Position numbers and translations under genes: made by a program
Notes under the pieces: generated by a model
Told to the model about the DNA's origin: nothing
Seen by the model: only the letters and a program-made list of their open reading frames with translations
The model's database searches: none
Origin: an uncultured Clostridia bacterium
Lineage (GTDB): Bacteria > Bacillota > Clostridia > Christensenellales > Borkfalkiaceae
Assembly: GCA_947626575.1 (NCBI GenBank)
Contig: CANQSR010000001.1
Location: 124,001-188,000, forward strand
Direction of reading: 5' to 3'
Length of the DNA stretch: 64,000 nucleotides
In this document: piece after piece, positions 44,640 to 53,522 of the stretch
Layout: every line of letters begins with the position of its first letter
How positions within the stretch are numbered: the stretch's first letter is position 1

Positions 44640-44681
44640 CGCGTGGATGGCACAAATGCGAAATTTTCCATAAAATGGACT

Positions 44682-45350
44682 ATGAAACTTTCGGAATGCG
44701 CCGTCTCGGCGCTCTTTGACTTGCACCGCACGGCGGCGGGGGAGTATCTCGCGGGGTTCGAGTACCCGTGGGAGGCGCTCGCAGGGCTGAAAAATTTTTT
44801 GGAAAATTACGATTTCGGCGACGGCTTCGCGGACATGGGTGGGGGGATTTTCGTCCACCGCACGGCAAGGGTCGCGCCGACGGCCGTCCTTTTCGGCCCC
44901 TGCGTCATCGGGGAGGGGAGCGAGATACGCGCGGGCGCGTTCGTGCGCGGGAGCGTTCTCGTAGGCAAAAATTGCGTCGTGGGCAATTCCGCCGAGCTGA
45001 AAAATTGCATCCTGTTCGACGGCGTGCAGACGCCGCATTATAATTACGTCGGTGATAGCATTTTGGGCCGTTCGGCCCACCTCGGCGCGGGGGCGGTGAC
45101 CTCCAATCTGCGCGCGGACCGCGGGCGCGTTTTTATCAGGGCGGACGACGGAAATATAGACACGGGGTCGAGAAAATGCGGGGCATTTTTGGGTGACGGC
45201 GCGGAAGTGGGGTGCAACGCCGTGCTTTGTCCGGGGACGGTCATCGGCCGCAACACGGCGGTCTATCCGCTCACCCTCTGCCGCGGCTGTTATCCCGCCA
45301 ACAGCATCGTGAAGCACACTTCCGTTGTTGTCCCCCGCAACGAGCGTTAA
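44682..45350 (+). CDS. Left-handed beta-helix protein, sugar nucleotidyltransferase-like
   Basis: 222 residues from the ATG at 44682. Hexapeptide repeats fill the middle (VHRTARVAPTAVLFGPCVIG, then IRAGAFVRGSVLVGKNCVVG and VGCNAVLCPGTVIGRNTAVY). There is no N-terminal nucleotidyltransferase domain, so it is like the C-terminal half of GlmU. Many such proteins are acyl or sugar-1-phosphate transferases; substrate unknown. A TAAAAT five bases before the ATG and no Shine-Dalgarno suggest another leaderless mRNA, though the -35 is weak. Confidence 0.8.
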   Translation: MKLSECAVSALFDLHRTAAGEYLAGFEYPWEALAGLKNFLENYDFGDGFADMGGGIFVHRTARVAPTAVLFGPCVIGEGSEIRAGAFVRGSVLVGKNCVVGNSAELKNCILFDGVQTPHYNYVGDSILGRSAHLGAGAVTSNLRADRGRVFIRADDGNIDTGSRKCGAFLGDGAEVGCNAVLCPGTVIGRNTAVYPLTLCRGCYPANSIVKHTSVVVPRNER

Positions 45351-46158
45351 TATGTCTCCGCCGTTGGGGACGCCAGACCTGCCCCCCTTTCCAAGGGGGC
45401 GGGTGGCGCGGCTTTGCCGCGTCAGGTGGGGGTGACCCCTTGCTGTCCCTTTTAGGGAAAGTGGCGCGAAGCGCCGAAAGGGTTTTTTGGAAGCGCCTCC
45501 CTGGGGAGGAGCTGTCACGCGTGAGCGTGACTGAGATGGGGCGTTCTATTCGTCATTCCGTCCGACCGAGGTTTCCATACGTCATTCCGAACGAAGTGAG
45601 GAATCTCGTTTCTTTGAGATTTCTCACCCCTACGGGGTTCGAAATGACACGAAGCGCCGAAAGGGTTTCGCCCCTCATACCGACCCCGAACGCAGTGAGT
45701 GGGGAGTGTATCCTGAGCGAGCGGGTATCATGAAAGCAATTCGATAAAGATTCACTCGGCCCTTACAGGGCCTCGGAATGAGGAACCCGCCCCCTCAGTT
45801 CCTCAAAGGCGCGCCAAAAATTTAGAAGCCTCCCCCCTTATACATGAGGGGTCGCAAAACGCGCTTCTCGCGGAAAGCACAGTGTGCTTTTTGCGGCGTT
45901 TTGCGGTGAGTGAGCGCATTCGCCGCGCGAACGGTGACCGTCCGACCGAGGCTTCTATTATAAACTAAGGTCGCCACGAGCCGAAGGCGAAGTAACGCGG
46001 GGTTCTACCCGCGTGAGACAGACGTCGCGGCTCTGCCGTGACAGGTGGGGGGAGGCAATGCAGGTATGATTGGAGAGAACCCCCTACCCTACCCTCCCCC
46101 CTTTTGCATGGCAAAAGGGGGGAGGCGGGGCCGCCGCGCATGTTTGAGTAGGGGACAA
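45351..46158. repeat. 0.8 kb intergenic repeat block
   Basis: No gene. CCTGCCCCCCTTTCCAAGGG...GTCAGGTGGGGG (45378-45436), GCTGTCCC...GGCGCGAAGCGCCGAAAGGG (45442-45490), GGGGAGGAGCTGTCACGCG (45499-45540), GTCATTCCGAACGAAGTGAG/GAGATTTCTCACCCC (45575-45650), CATACCGACCCCG...GGCCTCGGAATGAGG (45672-45784), a truncated CTCCCCCC hairpin (45828-45850), a CGCAAAACGCGC hairpin (45855-45915), CCGACCGAGGCTTCTATTA (45942-45960), and an inverted CCCTACCCTCCCCCC hairpin (46083-46130). Confidence 0.8.
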
Positions 46159-46160
46159 TG

Positions 46161-46202
46161 GCAAAACGCCCCCGCATCCCAAGGGATGCGGGGGCGTTTT
46201 GC
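46161..46202 (-). terminator. Terminator of the LRR lipoprotein
   Basis: Perfect 20 bp stem with a two-base loop (46161-46180 with 46183-46202), flanked by AAAACGC and GCGTTTTGC. The longest perfect terminator in the window. Confidence 0.88.
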
Positions 46203-46219
46203 ATAGACGTATCCGTAAA

Positions 46220-47854
46220 TCAGGCGTTTTCTTTCTTCCAAATCACAATTTCGCCCGTTTCATCGTCATAGTGCCACCAATTTTCGCTCTCCTGCCACTT
46301 CGCCTCATCGGGTTCTCCCCCGGAGAAATAATACCGCGTGGCGTTGGTCAGTTTGTTATTGAGGTCGCCAATCAGAATATTGTTCCATGTTTCGGCCGTT
46401 CCCTTATAGTAGACATTTTTCAGTTCGAAACAACGCACGAACGCAAAATTTCCAATCGAGGTAACGCCGCTCCCGATCGTCACGCTTTCAAGCCTGCCAC
46501 ATTCATAGAACGCCCACTCTCCGATTGAGGTCACGCTATCGAGAATTGTAATACTTGTCAGCCCGCTACAACCCCAGAATGCACCGCTTCCGATCGAGGT
46601 GACGCCGTTTCTGATCGTCACACTTTCAAGCTCGCTACAATCATAGAACATCAATTCATAAATTTCGTAATCACTTCCATTTGGATTTTTTTCAGGAAGA
46701 ACCAACTGCGTTTCATCTCCGTTATATCCTAAGAGATAGCAGTCTTTTCCCTCTTCATAAAAGATAAATCCTTCACTTGTGACTGTTTGAAAACCTTTTT
46801 CCTGTCCTGTATAAACATGCTTTGCAAATTCTGCCACACCACCGTATTCATGTGTCCCCGGCTCTAACGGTAGTTTGGAATAATTCCAGACTTCAATAAG
46901 TTTAGGGCAAGACGAAAAAGCCCCGCCTTTGATTGAGGTCACGCCGCTTCCGATCGTTACGCTTGTCAGCCCGCTACAACCATAGAATGCATGTCCCCCA
47001 ATTGAGGTCACGTCGCTTCCGATCGTGACGCTTGTTAGCCCCCTGCAATTATAGAAAGCAGCGGGTTTGATTTCTTTGATGTCGGCGGGGATTTCAAGTT
47101 TTTTGATTTCTACATCGTTTAAATAGAGATGATGCGCATAAGCGAGCGGGTTGGAGCAAGGGTCGTTTGCAAAATCAATCTTACACCACGCCGAAAGATC
47201 GGTAATATTTACTCTCGTCAGCCTGCCACATTCATAGAATGCCCGCTCTCCGATCGAGGTCACGCCGCTTCCGATCGTTACACTCGTCAGTCCGCTACAA
47301 CCATAGAACGCCTCATCTCCGATTGAGGTCACGCTGTCGGGAATTTCAATACTCGTCAGCCCGGTACTACCATAGAACGCAGAATTACCAATTGAGGTCA
47401 CGCTCTTGCTTTGGTAGCCATATGGGATGACGAGCGCAAGCGTTTCAACAGTATCTAAGGCTGTGCCGATACCCGTCACGGTATAGGTATCCGTTTCCGC
47501 ATCCAATTGGTATTCAAGCCCCTCCGTAAATTCCCATTTTTCACCGCAACCGGAACATACATTTTCCACGGTATATGTATGGACGTGCGCGGGGGGATCG
47601 CCGCCTTCCTCTCCTTGACTGCCGCCTGGGCTTTCTTGACTGCCCTGGCTTCCGCCTTGACTGCCGCCTGGGCCCTCCTGACTGCCCTGGCTTCCGCCTT
47701 GACTGCCGCCTGGGCCTTCTTGACCGCCTTGGCTTCCGCCTTGTTCGATTTCTTGCCCGCCGGTTCCGCCATTTCCGCCGCAGGCCGCGAGGGCGAGGCA
47801 CAGGCATAGGGCGGCCAGCATCGCAAGGAGCATGACCGAAATCTTCTTTTTCAT
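46220..47854 (-). CDS. Lipoprotein with BspA-type leucine-rich repeats
   Basis: 544 residues. Lipoprotein signal with the Cys in ALAACGG (about residue 25). Then a low-complexity linker with three repeats of EGPGGSQGGSQGSQ type (about residues 33-80), then Cys-containing HTYTVENVCSGCGEKWEF. The rest is LRR_5/BspA repeats (TSIGDEAFYGCSGLTSVTIGSGV, about ten copies) interrupted by a loop near residues 300-370. Likely a surface adhesin. Start set by AAAGGAGG before 47854; a longer frame reading upstream is rejected. Perfect promoter with an operator in the spacer, facing a divergent XRE gene. Confidence 0.92.
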   Translation of the reverse strand: MKKKISVMLLAMLAALCLCLALAACGGNGGTGGQEIEQGGSQGGQEGPGGSQGGSQGSQEGPGGSQGGSQGSQESPGGSQGEEGGDPPAHVHTYTVENVCSGCGEKWEFTEGLEYQLDAETDTYTVTGIGTALDTVETLALVIPYGYQSKSVTSIGNSAFYGSTGLTSIEIPDSVTSIGDEAFYGCSGLTSVTIGSGVTSIGERAFYECGRLTRVNITDLSAWCKIDFANDPCSNPLAYAHHLYLNDVEIKKLEIPADIKEIKPAAFYNCRGLTSVTIGSDVTSIGGHAFYGCSGLTSVTIGSGVTSIKGGAFSSCPKLIEVWNYSKLPLEPGTHEYGGVAEFAKHVYTGQEKGFQTVTSEGFIFYEEGKDCYLLGYNGDETQLVLPEKNPNGSDYEIYELMFYDCSELESVTIRNGVTSIGSGAFWGCSGLTSITILDSVTSIGEWAFYECGRLESVTIGSGVTSIGNFAFVRCFELKNVYYKGTAETWNNILIGDLNNKLTNATRYYFSGGEPDEAKWQESENWWHYDDETGEIVIWKKENA

Positions 47855-47881
47855 AAAAACCTCCTTTGTGTTTATAATGAT

Positions 47882-47932
47882 ATTATAGTCATATTTATGA
47901 CTATTGTCAACTATATGACCGCATTTTATAAT
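47882..47932. promoter_or_regulatory. Overlapping divergent promoters with palindromic operator
   Basis: Minus strand: TTGACA (47905-47910), 17 bases, TATAAT (47882-47887) for the LRR lipoprotein. Plus strand: TTGTCA (47904-47909), 17 bases, TATAAT (47927-47932) for the XRE gene. The -35 boxes share bases. A perfect palindrome TAGTCATA / TATGACTA (47886-47903) fills the minus spacer; TATGAC recurs at 47914-47919. Confidence 0.85.
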
Positions 47933-47938
47933 GACTTT

Positions 47939-48139
47939 ATGATAAGTTATCGGCCATTTTGGGAAACACTCAAACGGAAGAAGATATCCACGTACGCCCT
48001 CATTCAAAAATACGGCATCAGCAGTGCAACGATCGACCGTATGAAAAAGGGCAACGGCATCAGCACGGCCAAGATCGACGATCTCTGCAAGATCCTCGAT
48101 TGCCGCGTGGAAGATATTATCGCTTTTGAAAAAGAATAA
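47939..48139 (+). CDS. XRE-family regulator, leaderless
   Basis: 66 residues from ATG 47939, six bases after the -10 box, with no Shine-Dalgarno. HTH: FWETLKRKKISTYALIQKYGISSATIDRMKKG, with KIDDLCKILDCRVEDIIAFEK at the end. A farther upstream in-frame ATG (47897) would sit inside the promoter and is rejected. Likely represses the LRR lipoprotein and itself. Confidence 0.88.
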   Translation: MISYRPFWETLKRKKISTYALIQKYGISSATIDRMKKGNGISTAKIDDLCKILDCRVEDIIAFEKE

Positions 48140-48367
48140 GCGGACGGCTGAGGCCGTCCGCTTGCGTTTTATAGGGGTTCCTTTCGGACATGGTAGGGGG
48201 AAAGATGTTTTGCCTCATGGCTGACAGAAGCGGTGCATTTTCATAGCACCCCTCATCCGTCACCTTCGGTGACAGCTTCCCCCCAAGGGGAGAAGCCTTG
48301 GCCAAAGCGCCCGTCACTCGCGTTGCTCGCGCCACCCACCCCTCAAGTGGTGGGTACATAAAAACAC
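48140..48367. repeat. Short repeat block between XRE genes
   Basis: GCGGACGGCTGAGGCCGTCCGC hairpin (48140-48161), one CGGACATGGTA word (48185-48195), a CATCCGTCACCTTCGGTGAC module with CCCCCCAAGGGG (48249-48300), and a CCACCCCTCAAGTGGTGGG module (48335-48358). Confidence 0.75.
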
Positions 48368-48415
48368 TTGACATCGTGGGCTATATATGATACAATTTGT
48401 CTAAATATAGTCCAC
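48368..48415 (+). promoter_or_regulatory. Promoter with flanking inverted repeat
   Basis: TTGACA (48368-48373), 17 bases, TACAAT (48391-48396). GTGGGCTATAT (48376-48386) and ATATAGTCCAC (48405-48415) form an inverted repeat with one mismatch that surrounds the -10, as expected for autoregulation by the XRE gene that follows. Confidence 0.75.
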
Positions 48416-48460
48416 GGGGACCAAGTGTGTCGAACGTCATCATTTGATGCGGAGAGGAAA

Positions 48461-48700
48461 ATGGATACTTATACCGCTGTCAAGGAACGGCTCTTCGGGT
48501 TGATCGGGGAGAAAAAGATCTCAGTCCACGCGTTGGCGATCGCTTCTTCCGTTCCGCCTTCCACGATCAAAAACATTCTCTATGGAAAAAGCAAAAACCC
48601 CGGAATCGTCACGTTGAAAATGCTCTGCGACGGACTCGGCGTTACGCTTTCCGAATTTTTCGATACAGACGTGTTCCGCAATTTGGATGAAGAGCTTTGA
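48461..48700 (+). CDS. XRE-family transcriptional regulator
   Basis: 79 residues with GGAGAGG upstream. HTH: GLIGEKKISVHALAIASSVPPSTIKNILYGKSKNPGIVTL. Short C-terminal EFFDTDVFRNLDEEL. Similar in layout to the other XRE proteins here, each beside a palindrome. Target unknown. Confidence 0.9.
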   Translation: MDTYTAVKERLFGLIGEKKISVHALAIASSVPPSTIKNILYGKSKNPGIVTLKMLCDGLGVTLSEFFDTDVFRNLDEEL

Positions 48701-48728
48701 ACAACATAATTTTTGCGTATAAATACAA

Positions 48729-48761
48729 GACGCCGCCGACGGCAAAGCCGTCGGCGGCGTC
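48729..48761. terminator. Terminator-like hairpin between XRE gene and ychF
   Basis: 15 bp perfect stem, GACGCCGCCGACGGC (48729-48743) / GCCGTCGGCGGCGTC (48747-48761). T-tails are weak on both sides, so it may serve both converging genes or be structural. Confidence 0.65.
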
Positions 48762-48787
48762 ATCAATCATAAATTAACAGGGCCGCA

Positions 48788-49888
48788 TCAGACGTTGAAG
48801 CGGAAGAGGACGACGTCGCCGTCCTTCATCACATAGTCCTTGCCCTCCGAGCGCACCTTGCCCTTCTCGCGCGCGCCCGTAAGCCCGCCGCATTCGAGGA
48901 GTGTCTCGTAGTCCACGACCTCCGCGCGGATGAAGCCCTTTTCAAAGTCGGTGTGGATCTTGCCCGCGGCCTGCGGCGCCTTGGTCCCCTTCACGATGGT
49001 CCACGCGCGCGTCTCTTTCTCCCCCGCGGTGAGGTAGGAGATGAGGCCGAGGAGCGAATACGAAGCCTTGATCAGCTTATCGAGACCGCTCTCTTTGAGA
49101 CCGAATTCTTCCAAAAACAGCGCCTTGTCCTCCTCCGAGAGTTCGGCGAGTTCGGCCTCTGTCTTGGCGCAGACGACGATGGTCTCCGCGCCGTGGCCCG
49201 CGGCATAATCTTTTACCGCTTGTACAAGGGGCAAAGCCTCTTCGGGGGTACCCATGTCCGCCTCGGAGATGTTTGCGCAGTAGATAACGGGCTTTGCGGA
49301 GAGCAGAAAAAGATTATCGAGAAGCGCCTTTTCTTCCTCATTTACGGCAAGTGACGAGGCGGGTTTTTCCTCTTCGAGATGATGATAGAGCTTTTCGAGG
49401 AAGGCAAACTCTGCGGCGGCGGCCTTGTCCGCCCCGCCGCGCGCCGCGTTACGGATGCGGTCCTGCCGCTTCTCCACGGCTTCGAGGTCGGCAAGGATGA
49501 GTTCCAAATTGATGGTCGTGATGTCGCGCACGGGGTCCACCGTGTTTTCGACGTGCGTCACGTTGGCGTCCTCGAAACAGCGGACGACGTGGACGATGGC
49601 ATCCACCTCGCGGATGTGGGAGAGAAACTTGTTGCCGAGGCCCTCGCCGCGGCTCGCGCCCTTAACGAGGCCCGCGATATCCACAAATTCCACGACGGCG
49701 GGTGTCACTTTCTTGCTCGCATAGAGGGCGGCGAGCTTGGTGAGCCGCTCATCGGGGACGGCCACGATGCCCACGTTGGGTTCAATGGTGCAGAACGGGT
49801 AATTTGCCGCCTCGGCGCCCGCATGGGTGATGGCGTTGAACAGCGTGGATTTGCCGACGTTGGGAAGGCCCACGACTCCTAATTTCAT
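48788..49888 (-). CDS. ychF: Redox-regulated ATPase/GTPase YchF (OLA1 family)
   Basis: 366 residues. P-loop [15 protein letters not shown] at the N-terminus, [20 protein letters not shown] (G3 region), coiled coil [13 protein letters not shown], and a C-terminal TGS domain (DVVLFRFNV end). Binds ribosomes and responds to oxidative stress in other bacteria. Start at 49888 chosen by the GGAG site and the family N-terminus. One CGGACATGGGTA word (49249-49260). Confidence 0.97.
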   Translation of the reverse strand: MKLGVVGLPNVGKSTLFNAITHAGAEAANYPFCTIEPNVGIVAVPDERLTKLAALYASKKVTPAVVEFVDIAGLVKGASRGEGLGNKFLSHIREVDAIVHVVRCFEDANVTHVENTVDPVRDITTINLELILADLEAVEKRQDRIRNAARGGADKAAAAEFAFLEKLYHHLEEEKPASSLAVNEEEKALLDNLFLLSAKPVIYCANISEADMGTPEEALPLVQAVKDYAAGHGAETIVVCAKTEAELAELSEEDKALFLEEFGLKESGLDKLIKASYSLLGLISYLTAGEKETRAWTIVKGTKAPQAAGKIHTDFEKGFIRAEVVDYETLLECGGLTGAREKGKVRSEGKDYVMKDGDVVLFRFNV

Positions 49889-49984
49889 GGCATACTCCTT
49901 TTCCCGCCGCGTGCGCGCGGGATGGCATGGCATAATTTCTTTCCTCATTATACAACTTTTTTCCGCAAACATCAAGCCTTTCGG

Positions 49985-50013
49985 TTGCCTGTTTTGCCAA
50001 TTTGTGGTAGAAT
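49985..50013 (+). promoter_or_regulatory. Promoter of argS
   Basis: TTGCCT (49985-49990), 17 bases, TAGAAT (50008-50013). Confidence 0.65.
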
Positions 50014-50041
50014 ACTTTGCGAAATCCACAAGGAGTTTACC

Positions 50042-51733
50042 ATGGAATACAGATCTTACATCGCGGCGCGCCTGCCCTCCATGGGTATGACGGAGGAAGA
50101 ACTCGCCTCCGCCATCGCCGTTCCGCCCGATACTTCCCTCGGCGATTACGCCCTGCCCTGCTTCAAATTCGCCAAAATTTTGAGAAAGCCTCCCGTCAAG
50201 ATCGCGGAGGAACTCGCGGCGGCGTATCCCACCGACGACGTCATCCCCGAAGTCAGCGCAGTCAACGGCTATCTCAACTTCCGCGTCGGAAAGAAGGGCC
50301 TCGCCGAAGAGACGTTGGAGGCCATCTCAAAACTGCGCGGCGACTATGGGACCTCGGACATGGGTAGGGGCAAAACCGTCTGCATCGACTATTCTTCGGT
50401 GAATATCGCCAAGCCCTTCCATATCGGCCACCTCTCCACGACGGTACTCGGCGGCAGCCTTTACCGCATCTTCAAGGCGCTCGGCTACCGCGTCGTCGGC
50501 ATCAACCACCTCGGCGATTACGGCACGCAGTTCGGGAAACTCATCTCCGCGTATAAGCATTGGGGCGACCGCGAAGCGGTGGAAAGGGGCGGCATCCACG
50601 CCATCAACGACCTCTATGTGCGCTTCAACAACGAGGCCACGGAGGAGATGGAAGCCGAGGCGCGCGAATATTTCCGCCTCATCGAGAGCGGCGATCTGGA
50701 GGCGAACGAACTGTTTGAGTGGTTCAAGTCGCTCACGATGGCCTATGTGCAGAAGATATACGACCGCCTGCACATCACGTTCGATAGCTATGCGGGCGAA
50801 CGCTTCTACATCGATAAAATGCAACCTGTCATCGATGAACTCCGCCAAAAGGGGCTTCTCACCGAGAGCCAGGGGGCGCAGGTAGTGGACCTTGCACCGT
50901 ACGGCATGCCGCCCTTCATCGTTCTCCGTTCGGACGGCGCGTCCCTCTATGCCACGCGCGATCTCGCCGCCGCGTTCTACCGCAAAAAGACTTACGATTT
51001 TGACAAGTGTCTGTACGTCGTGGCCTACCAGCAAAATCTGCACTTCCAACAGCTCTTCAAGGTCATCGAACTCATGGGCGAACCGTGGGCGAAGGACCTC
51101 GTGCATGTCGCGTACGGCATGGTCAGCCTTGAAGACGGGGCCATGTCCACGCGGAAGGGCAAGGTGGTCTGGTTGGAGGACGTTCTGAGCCGTTGCGTGG
51201 AGAAGGCGGCCGCCGTTCTCGAAGAGAAGAACCCGCATTTGGAAGGCAAGGCGGAAGTCGCCGAGAAGGTGGGCGTCGGGGCCGTCGTATTCGGCGCGCT
51301 CTATAACAATAAGATCAAGGATATCGTCTTTTCCTATGACAAGGCGCTCAACTTCGACGGCGAGACGAGCGTGTATGTGCAATACACATGCGCCCGTGCG
51401 CGCTCCGTGCTTGCGAAGGCCGAAGAGAGCGGGATCGCATACGAGAAGGCCGCGGTCTGCGACCTCTGCCCCGCAGAATTCGAACTCGTGAAGGCGCTCG
51501 CCGAGTTCCCCGAAACCGTCAAAACGGCCGCCGCGACCTATGAATCTTCCGCCGTCGCGCGGTATGCCGTCTCCACGGCGCAGAAGTTCAATAAATTCTA
51601 TATTGATTGCAAAGTCATGCAGGCCAATTCGGACATGGTACGGGCATTTCGCCTCAGATTGACCGACGCGGCGCTCGTGACGCTCACCAACGCGCTCTCG
51701 CTTTTGGGGATCGGCGTACCCGATAAAATGTGA
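50042..51733 (+). CDS. argS: Arginyl-tRNA synthetase
   Basis: 563 residues from the ATG after CAAGGAGTTTACC. Class I synthetase: HIGH motif KPFHIGHLSTTVLG, KMSK-type signature MSTRKGKVVWLED, N-terminal Add-1 domain and C-terminal DALR-type domain with a KFNKFYIDCKVM region. Two motif words lie inside (50355-50366 and 51630-51640). The next gene starts at TGATG overlap. Confidence 0.97.
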   Translation: MEYRSYIAARLPSMGMTEEELASAIAVPPDTSLGDYALPCFKFAKILRKPPVKIAEELAAAYPTDDVIPEVSAVNGYLNFRVGKKGLAEETLEAISKLRGDYGTSDMGRGKTVCIDYSSVNIAKPFHIGHLSTTVLGGSLYRIFKALGYRVVGINHLGDYGTQFGKLISAYKHWGDREAVERGGIHAINDLYVRFNNEATEEMEAEAREYFRLIESGDLEANELFEWFKSLTMAYVQKIYDRLHITFDSYAGERFYIDKMQPVIDELRQKGLLTESQGAQVVDLAPYGMPPFIVLRSDGASLYATRDLAAAFYRKKTYDFDKCLYVVAYQQNLHFQQLFKVIELMGEPWAKDLVHVAYGMVSLEDGAMSTRKGKVVWLEDVLSRCVEKAAAVLEEKNPHLEGKAEVAEKVGVGAVVFGALYNNKIKDIVFSYDKALNFDGETSVYVQYTCARARSVLAKAEESGIAYEKAAVCDLCPAEFELVKALAEFPETVKTAAATYESSAVARYAVSTAQKFNKFYIDCKVMQANSDMVRAFRLRLTDAALVTLTNALSLLGIGVPDKM

Positions 51734-52371
51734 TGGGCGCGGTATTTTTCGATCTCGACGGCACATTGCTCGATACCGTACCCGATATCCGCGCCGCGCT
51801 CAATCTTGCCCTTGCGGAATGCGGCGGGGAGCCTGTGAGCTATGAGCAGACGGTGGCTTATGTGGGCAACGGGGCGAGAAAACTCGTGGAGCGCGCGGCG
51901 CCGCATGCGGACCACGGGCGGCTTTTGGAGCTGTTCGCAAAGTACTACAACGCCTCGGAGAACGAACTCACCCGCCCCTATGCGGGTATGCGGGAACTCT
52001 TGGAAAAGCTGCGGGCGCGGGGCGTGAAGCTGGCCGTCGTTACCAACAAATTGCAAATCTCCACCGAGCGGCTGATGGCGCGCTTCTACCCCGGAATTTT
52101 CGATTTCATCGGCGGAGACGACGGGTCCTTCCCGTGTAAACCCGACCCCTCGCTCACGCGCTATGCCGCGCTCTCCCTCCGCGTCCCCCTGCGGCAAAGC
52201 ATCTTTGTGGGAGACGGCGAAACCGACGTTGCAACAGCCCTCAATGCGGACATGGTACCCATCTCGGTGCTGTGGGGGTATCGCAGGCGTGAAGTTTTGG
52301 AGGCGGCGGGGGCGAAGCGTTTCGCGCGCAATCCCCAAGAACTTGGGGAGCTGTTGGAAAAGCTATTATAA
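51733..52371 (+). CDS. HAD-family phosphatase (phosphoglycolate phosphatase-like)
   Basis: 212 residues. HAD motif I FFDLDGTLLDTVPDI, cap domain to about residue 100, motif II VTNKLQIS, motif III KPDPSLTRYA and motif IV FVGDGETDVATA. Gph-like. ATG overlaps the argS stop (TGATG), so it is translated with argS. One motif word (52247-52257). Confidence 0.9.
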   Translation: MGAVFFDLDGTLLDTVPDIRAALNLALAECGGEPVSYEQTVAYVGNGARKLVERAAPHADHGRLLELFAKYYNASENELTRPYAGMRELLEKLRARGVKLAVVTNKLQISTERLMARFYPGIFDFIGGDDGSFPCKPDPSLTRYAALSLRVPLRQSIFVGDGETDVATALNADMVPISVLWGYRRREVLEAAGAKRFARNPQELGELLEKLL

Positions 52372-52422
52372 CGGCGCGGCGTCCGTATCCCAAAAAAACG
52401 GCGGAAAATTTTTGTAAAGCCG

Positions 52423-52451
52423 TTGCCTTCCGCGCTTGGGCGTGGTATAAT
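52423..52451 (+). promoter_or_regulatory. Promoter of reverse rubrerythrin
   Basis: TTGCCT (52423-52428), 17 bases, TATAAT (52446-52451). Confidence 0.75.
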
Positions 52452-52483
52452 AAGGATAAGATTTCTTAGGAGGAGAAAACAAT

Positions 52484-53008
52484 ATGAAGAGATGTGCTGT
52501 CTGCGGTGAGATCGTTCCCGACGATTGCGAAGTTTGCCCTGTCTGCAAGGCAAGAAAGTTTGAACCCATCGAGGAGAAGGCGTTTGCCTGCGAGCATCAT
52601 GTTGGCGACGGGGTCGTCGAGGACAAGGAAGTGATGGACGGCCTGCGCGCCAACTTCAACGGCGAATGCTGTGAAGTGGGCATGTATCTTGCGATGGCGC
52701 GCGTTGCGGAGCGCGAGGGGTATCCCGAAATCGCCGAGGCTTACAAGCGGTATGCCTATGAGGAAGCCGACCATGCGAGCAAGTTTGCCGAACTCTTGGG
52801 CGAAGTCGTCACCGATTCCACCAAGAAGAACCTCGAACTGCGTGCGGCGGCCGAGGCGGGTGCATGCGAAGGAAAGCTGATGCTTGCCAAGCGCGCAAAG
52901 CAGCTCGGCTATGACGCCATCCACGATACCGTTCACGAGATGGCCAAGGACGAGGCGCGCCACGGCGCGGGCTTCAAGGGTCTTTTGAAGCGTTACTTCG
53001 GCAAATAA
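52484..53008 (+). CDS. Reverse rubrerythrin
   Basis: 174 residues. N-terminal rubredoxin-type Fe(SCys)4 knot ([14 protein letters not shown]...CPVCKARKF), then a ferritin-like diiron domain with [32 protein letters not shown] and DEARHGAGF. The order, rubredoxin first, is that of reverse rubrerythrins of anaerobes, which reduce H2O2/O2. TTAGGAGGAG site. Confidence 0.95.
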   Translation: MKRCAVCGEIVPDDCEVCPVCKARKFEPIEEKAFACEHHVGDGVVEDKEVMDGLRANFNGECCEVGMYLAMARVAEREGYPEIAEAYKRYAYEEADHASKFAELLGEVVTDSTKKNLELRAAAEAGACEGKLMLAKRAKQLGYDAIHDTVHEMAKDEARHGAGFKGLLKRYFGK

Positions 53009-53028
53009 GTTTTACATAAGATCGCAAA

Positions 53029-53066
53029 AAACGTGGGGACAGGTTCACCTGTCCCCACGTTTTTTC
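53029..53066 (+). terminator. Terminator of reverse rubrerythrin
   Basis: ACGTGGGGACAGGT (53031-53044), TC, ACCTGTCCCCACGT (53047-53060), T6 tail with matching A-run. Confidence 0.92.
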
Positions 53067-53084
53067 TTACGAAATCCGAGAAAA

Positions 53085-53520
53085 AGTCGCCTCCCCCCAT
53101 TTCACAGAAATGGGGGGAGGGTAGGGTAGGGGGAAGCCTTGCTGTCCCTGAAAGGGAAAGTGGCCGAATGCAATGAGGCCGAAAGGGTTTTTTATGTCAT
53201 TCCGAGCGACCGAGGCTTCTACTCGTCATTCCGAGCGTAGTCGAGGAATCACCTTATTATAATAATGTGACCCTTCGGCAAGCTCAGGGTGACGGATTTA
53301 CCCCCCATCACCGCCCTGCGGGCAGAGCCTCCCCCCATTTCACAGAAATGGGGGGAGGGTAGGGTAGGGGGAAGCCTCCTTGGCGCCCCCTTGAGGGGGA
53401 GCTGGCGAGGCCGTAGGCCGAGACTGAGGGGGTGGCATTCCAAATTGTATGACACCCCTTCCGTCACTCGTGTTGCTCGTGCCACCCACCCCTCAAGGGG
53501 TGGGCAAGGGAGACGGGCGT
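53085..53520. repeat. Intergenic repeat block after reverse rubrerythrin
   Basis: No gene. CCCCCCATTTC...GAAATGGGGGG hairpin with G-rich tail (53091-53132), GCTGTCCC...GGCCGAATGCAATGAGGCC GAAAGGG (53142-53190), GTCATTCCGAGC module (53200-53250), TTATTATAATAATGTGACCC...GGGTGACGG (53256-53293), a second identical hairpin (53327-53370), and a GCGCCCCCTTGAGGGGGAGC...CCACCCCTCAAGGGGTGGG module (53383-53512), nearly identical to 56045-56176. Confidence 0.85.
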
Positions 53521-53522
53521 TG

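Noticed and set aside
46205-48007. Longer N-terminus of the LRR lipoprotein starting at 48007
   Set aside because: It would run through both divergent promoters and the XRE gene; the start at 47854 has AAAGGAGG and a lipoprotein signal.
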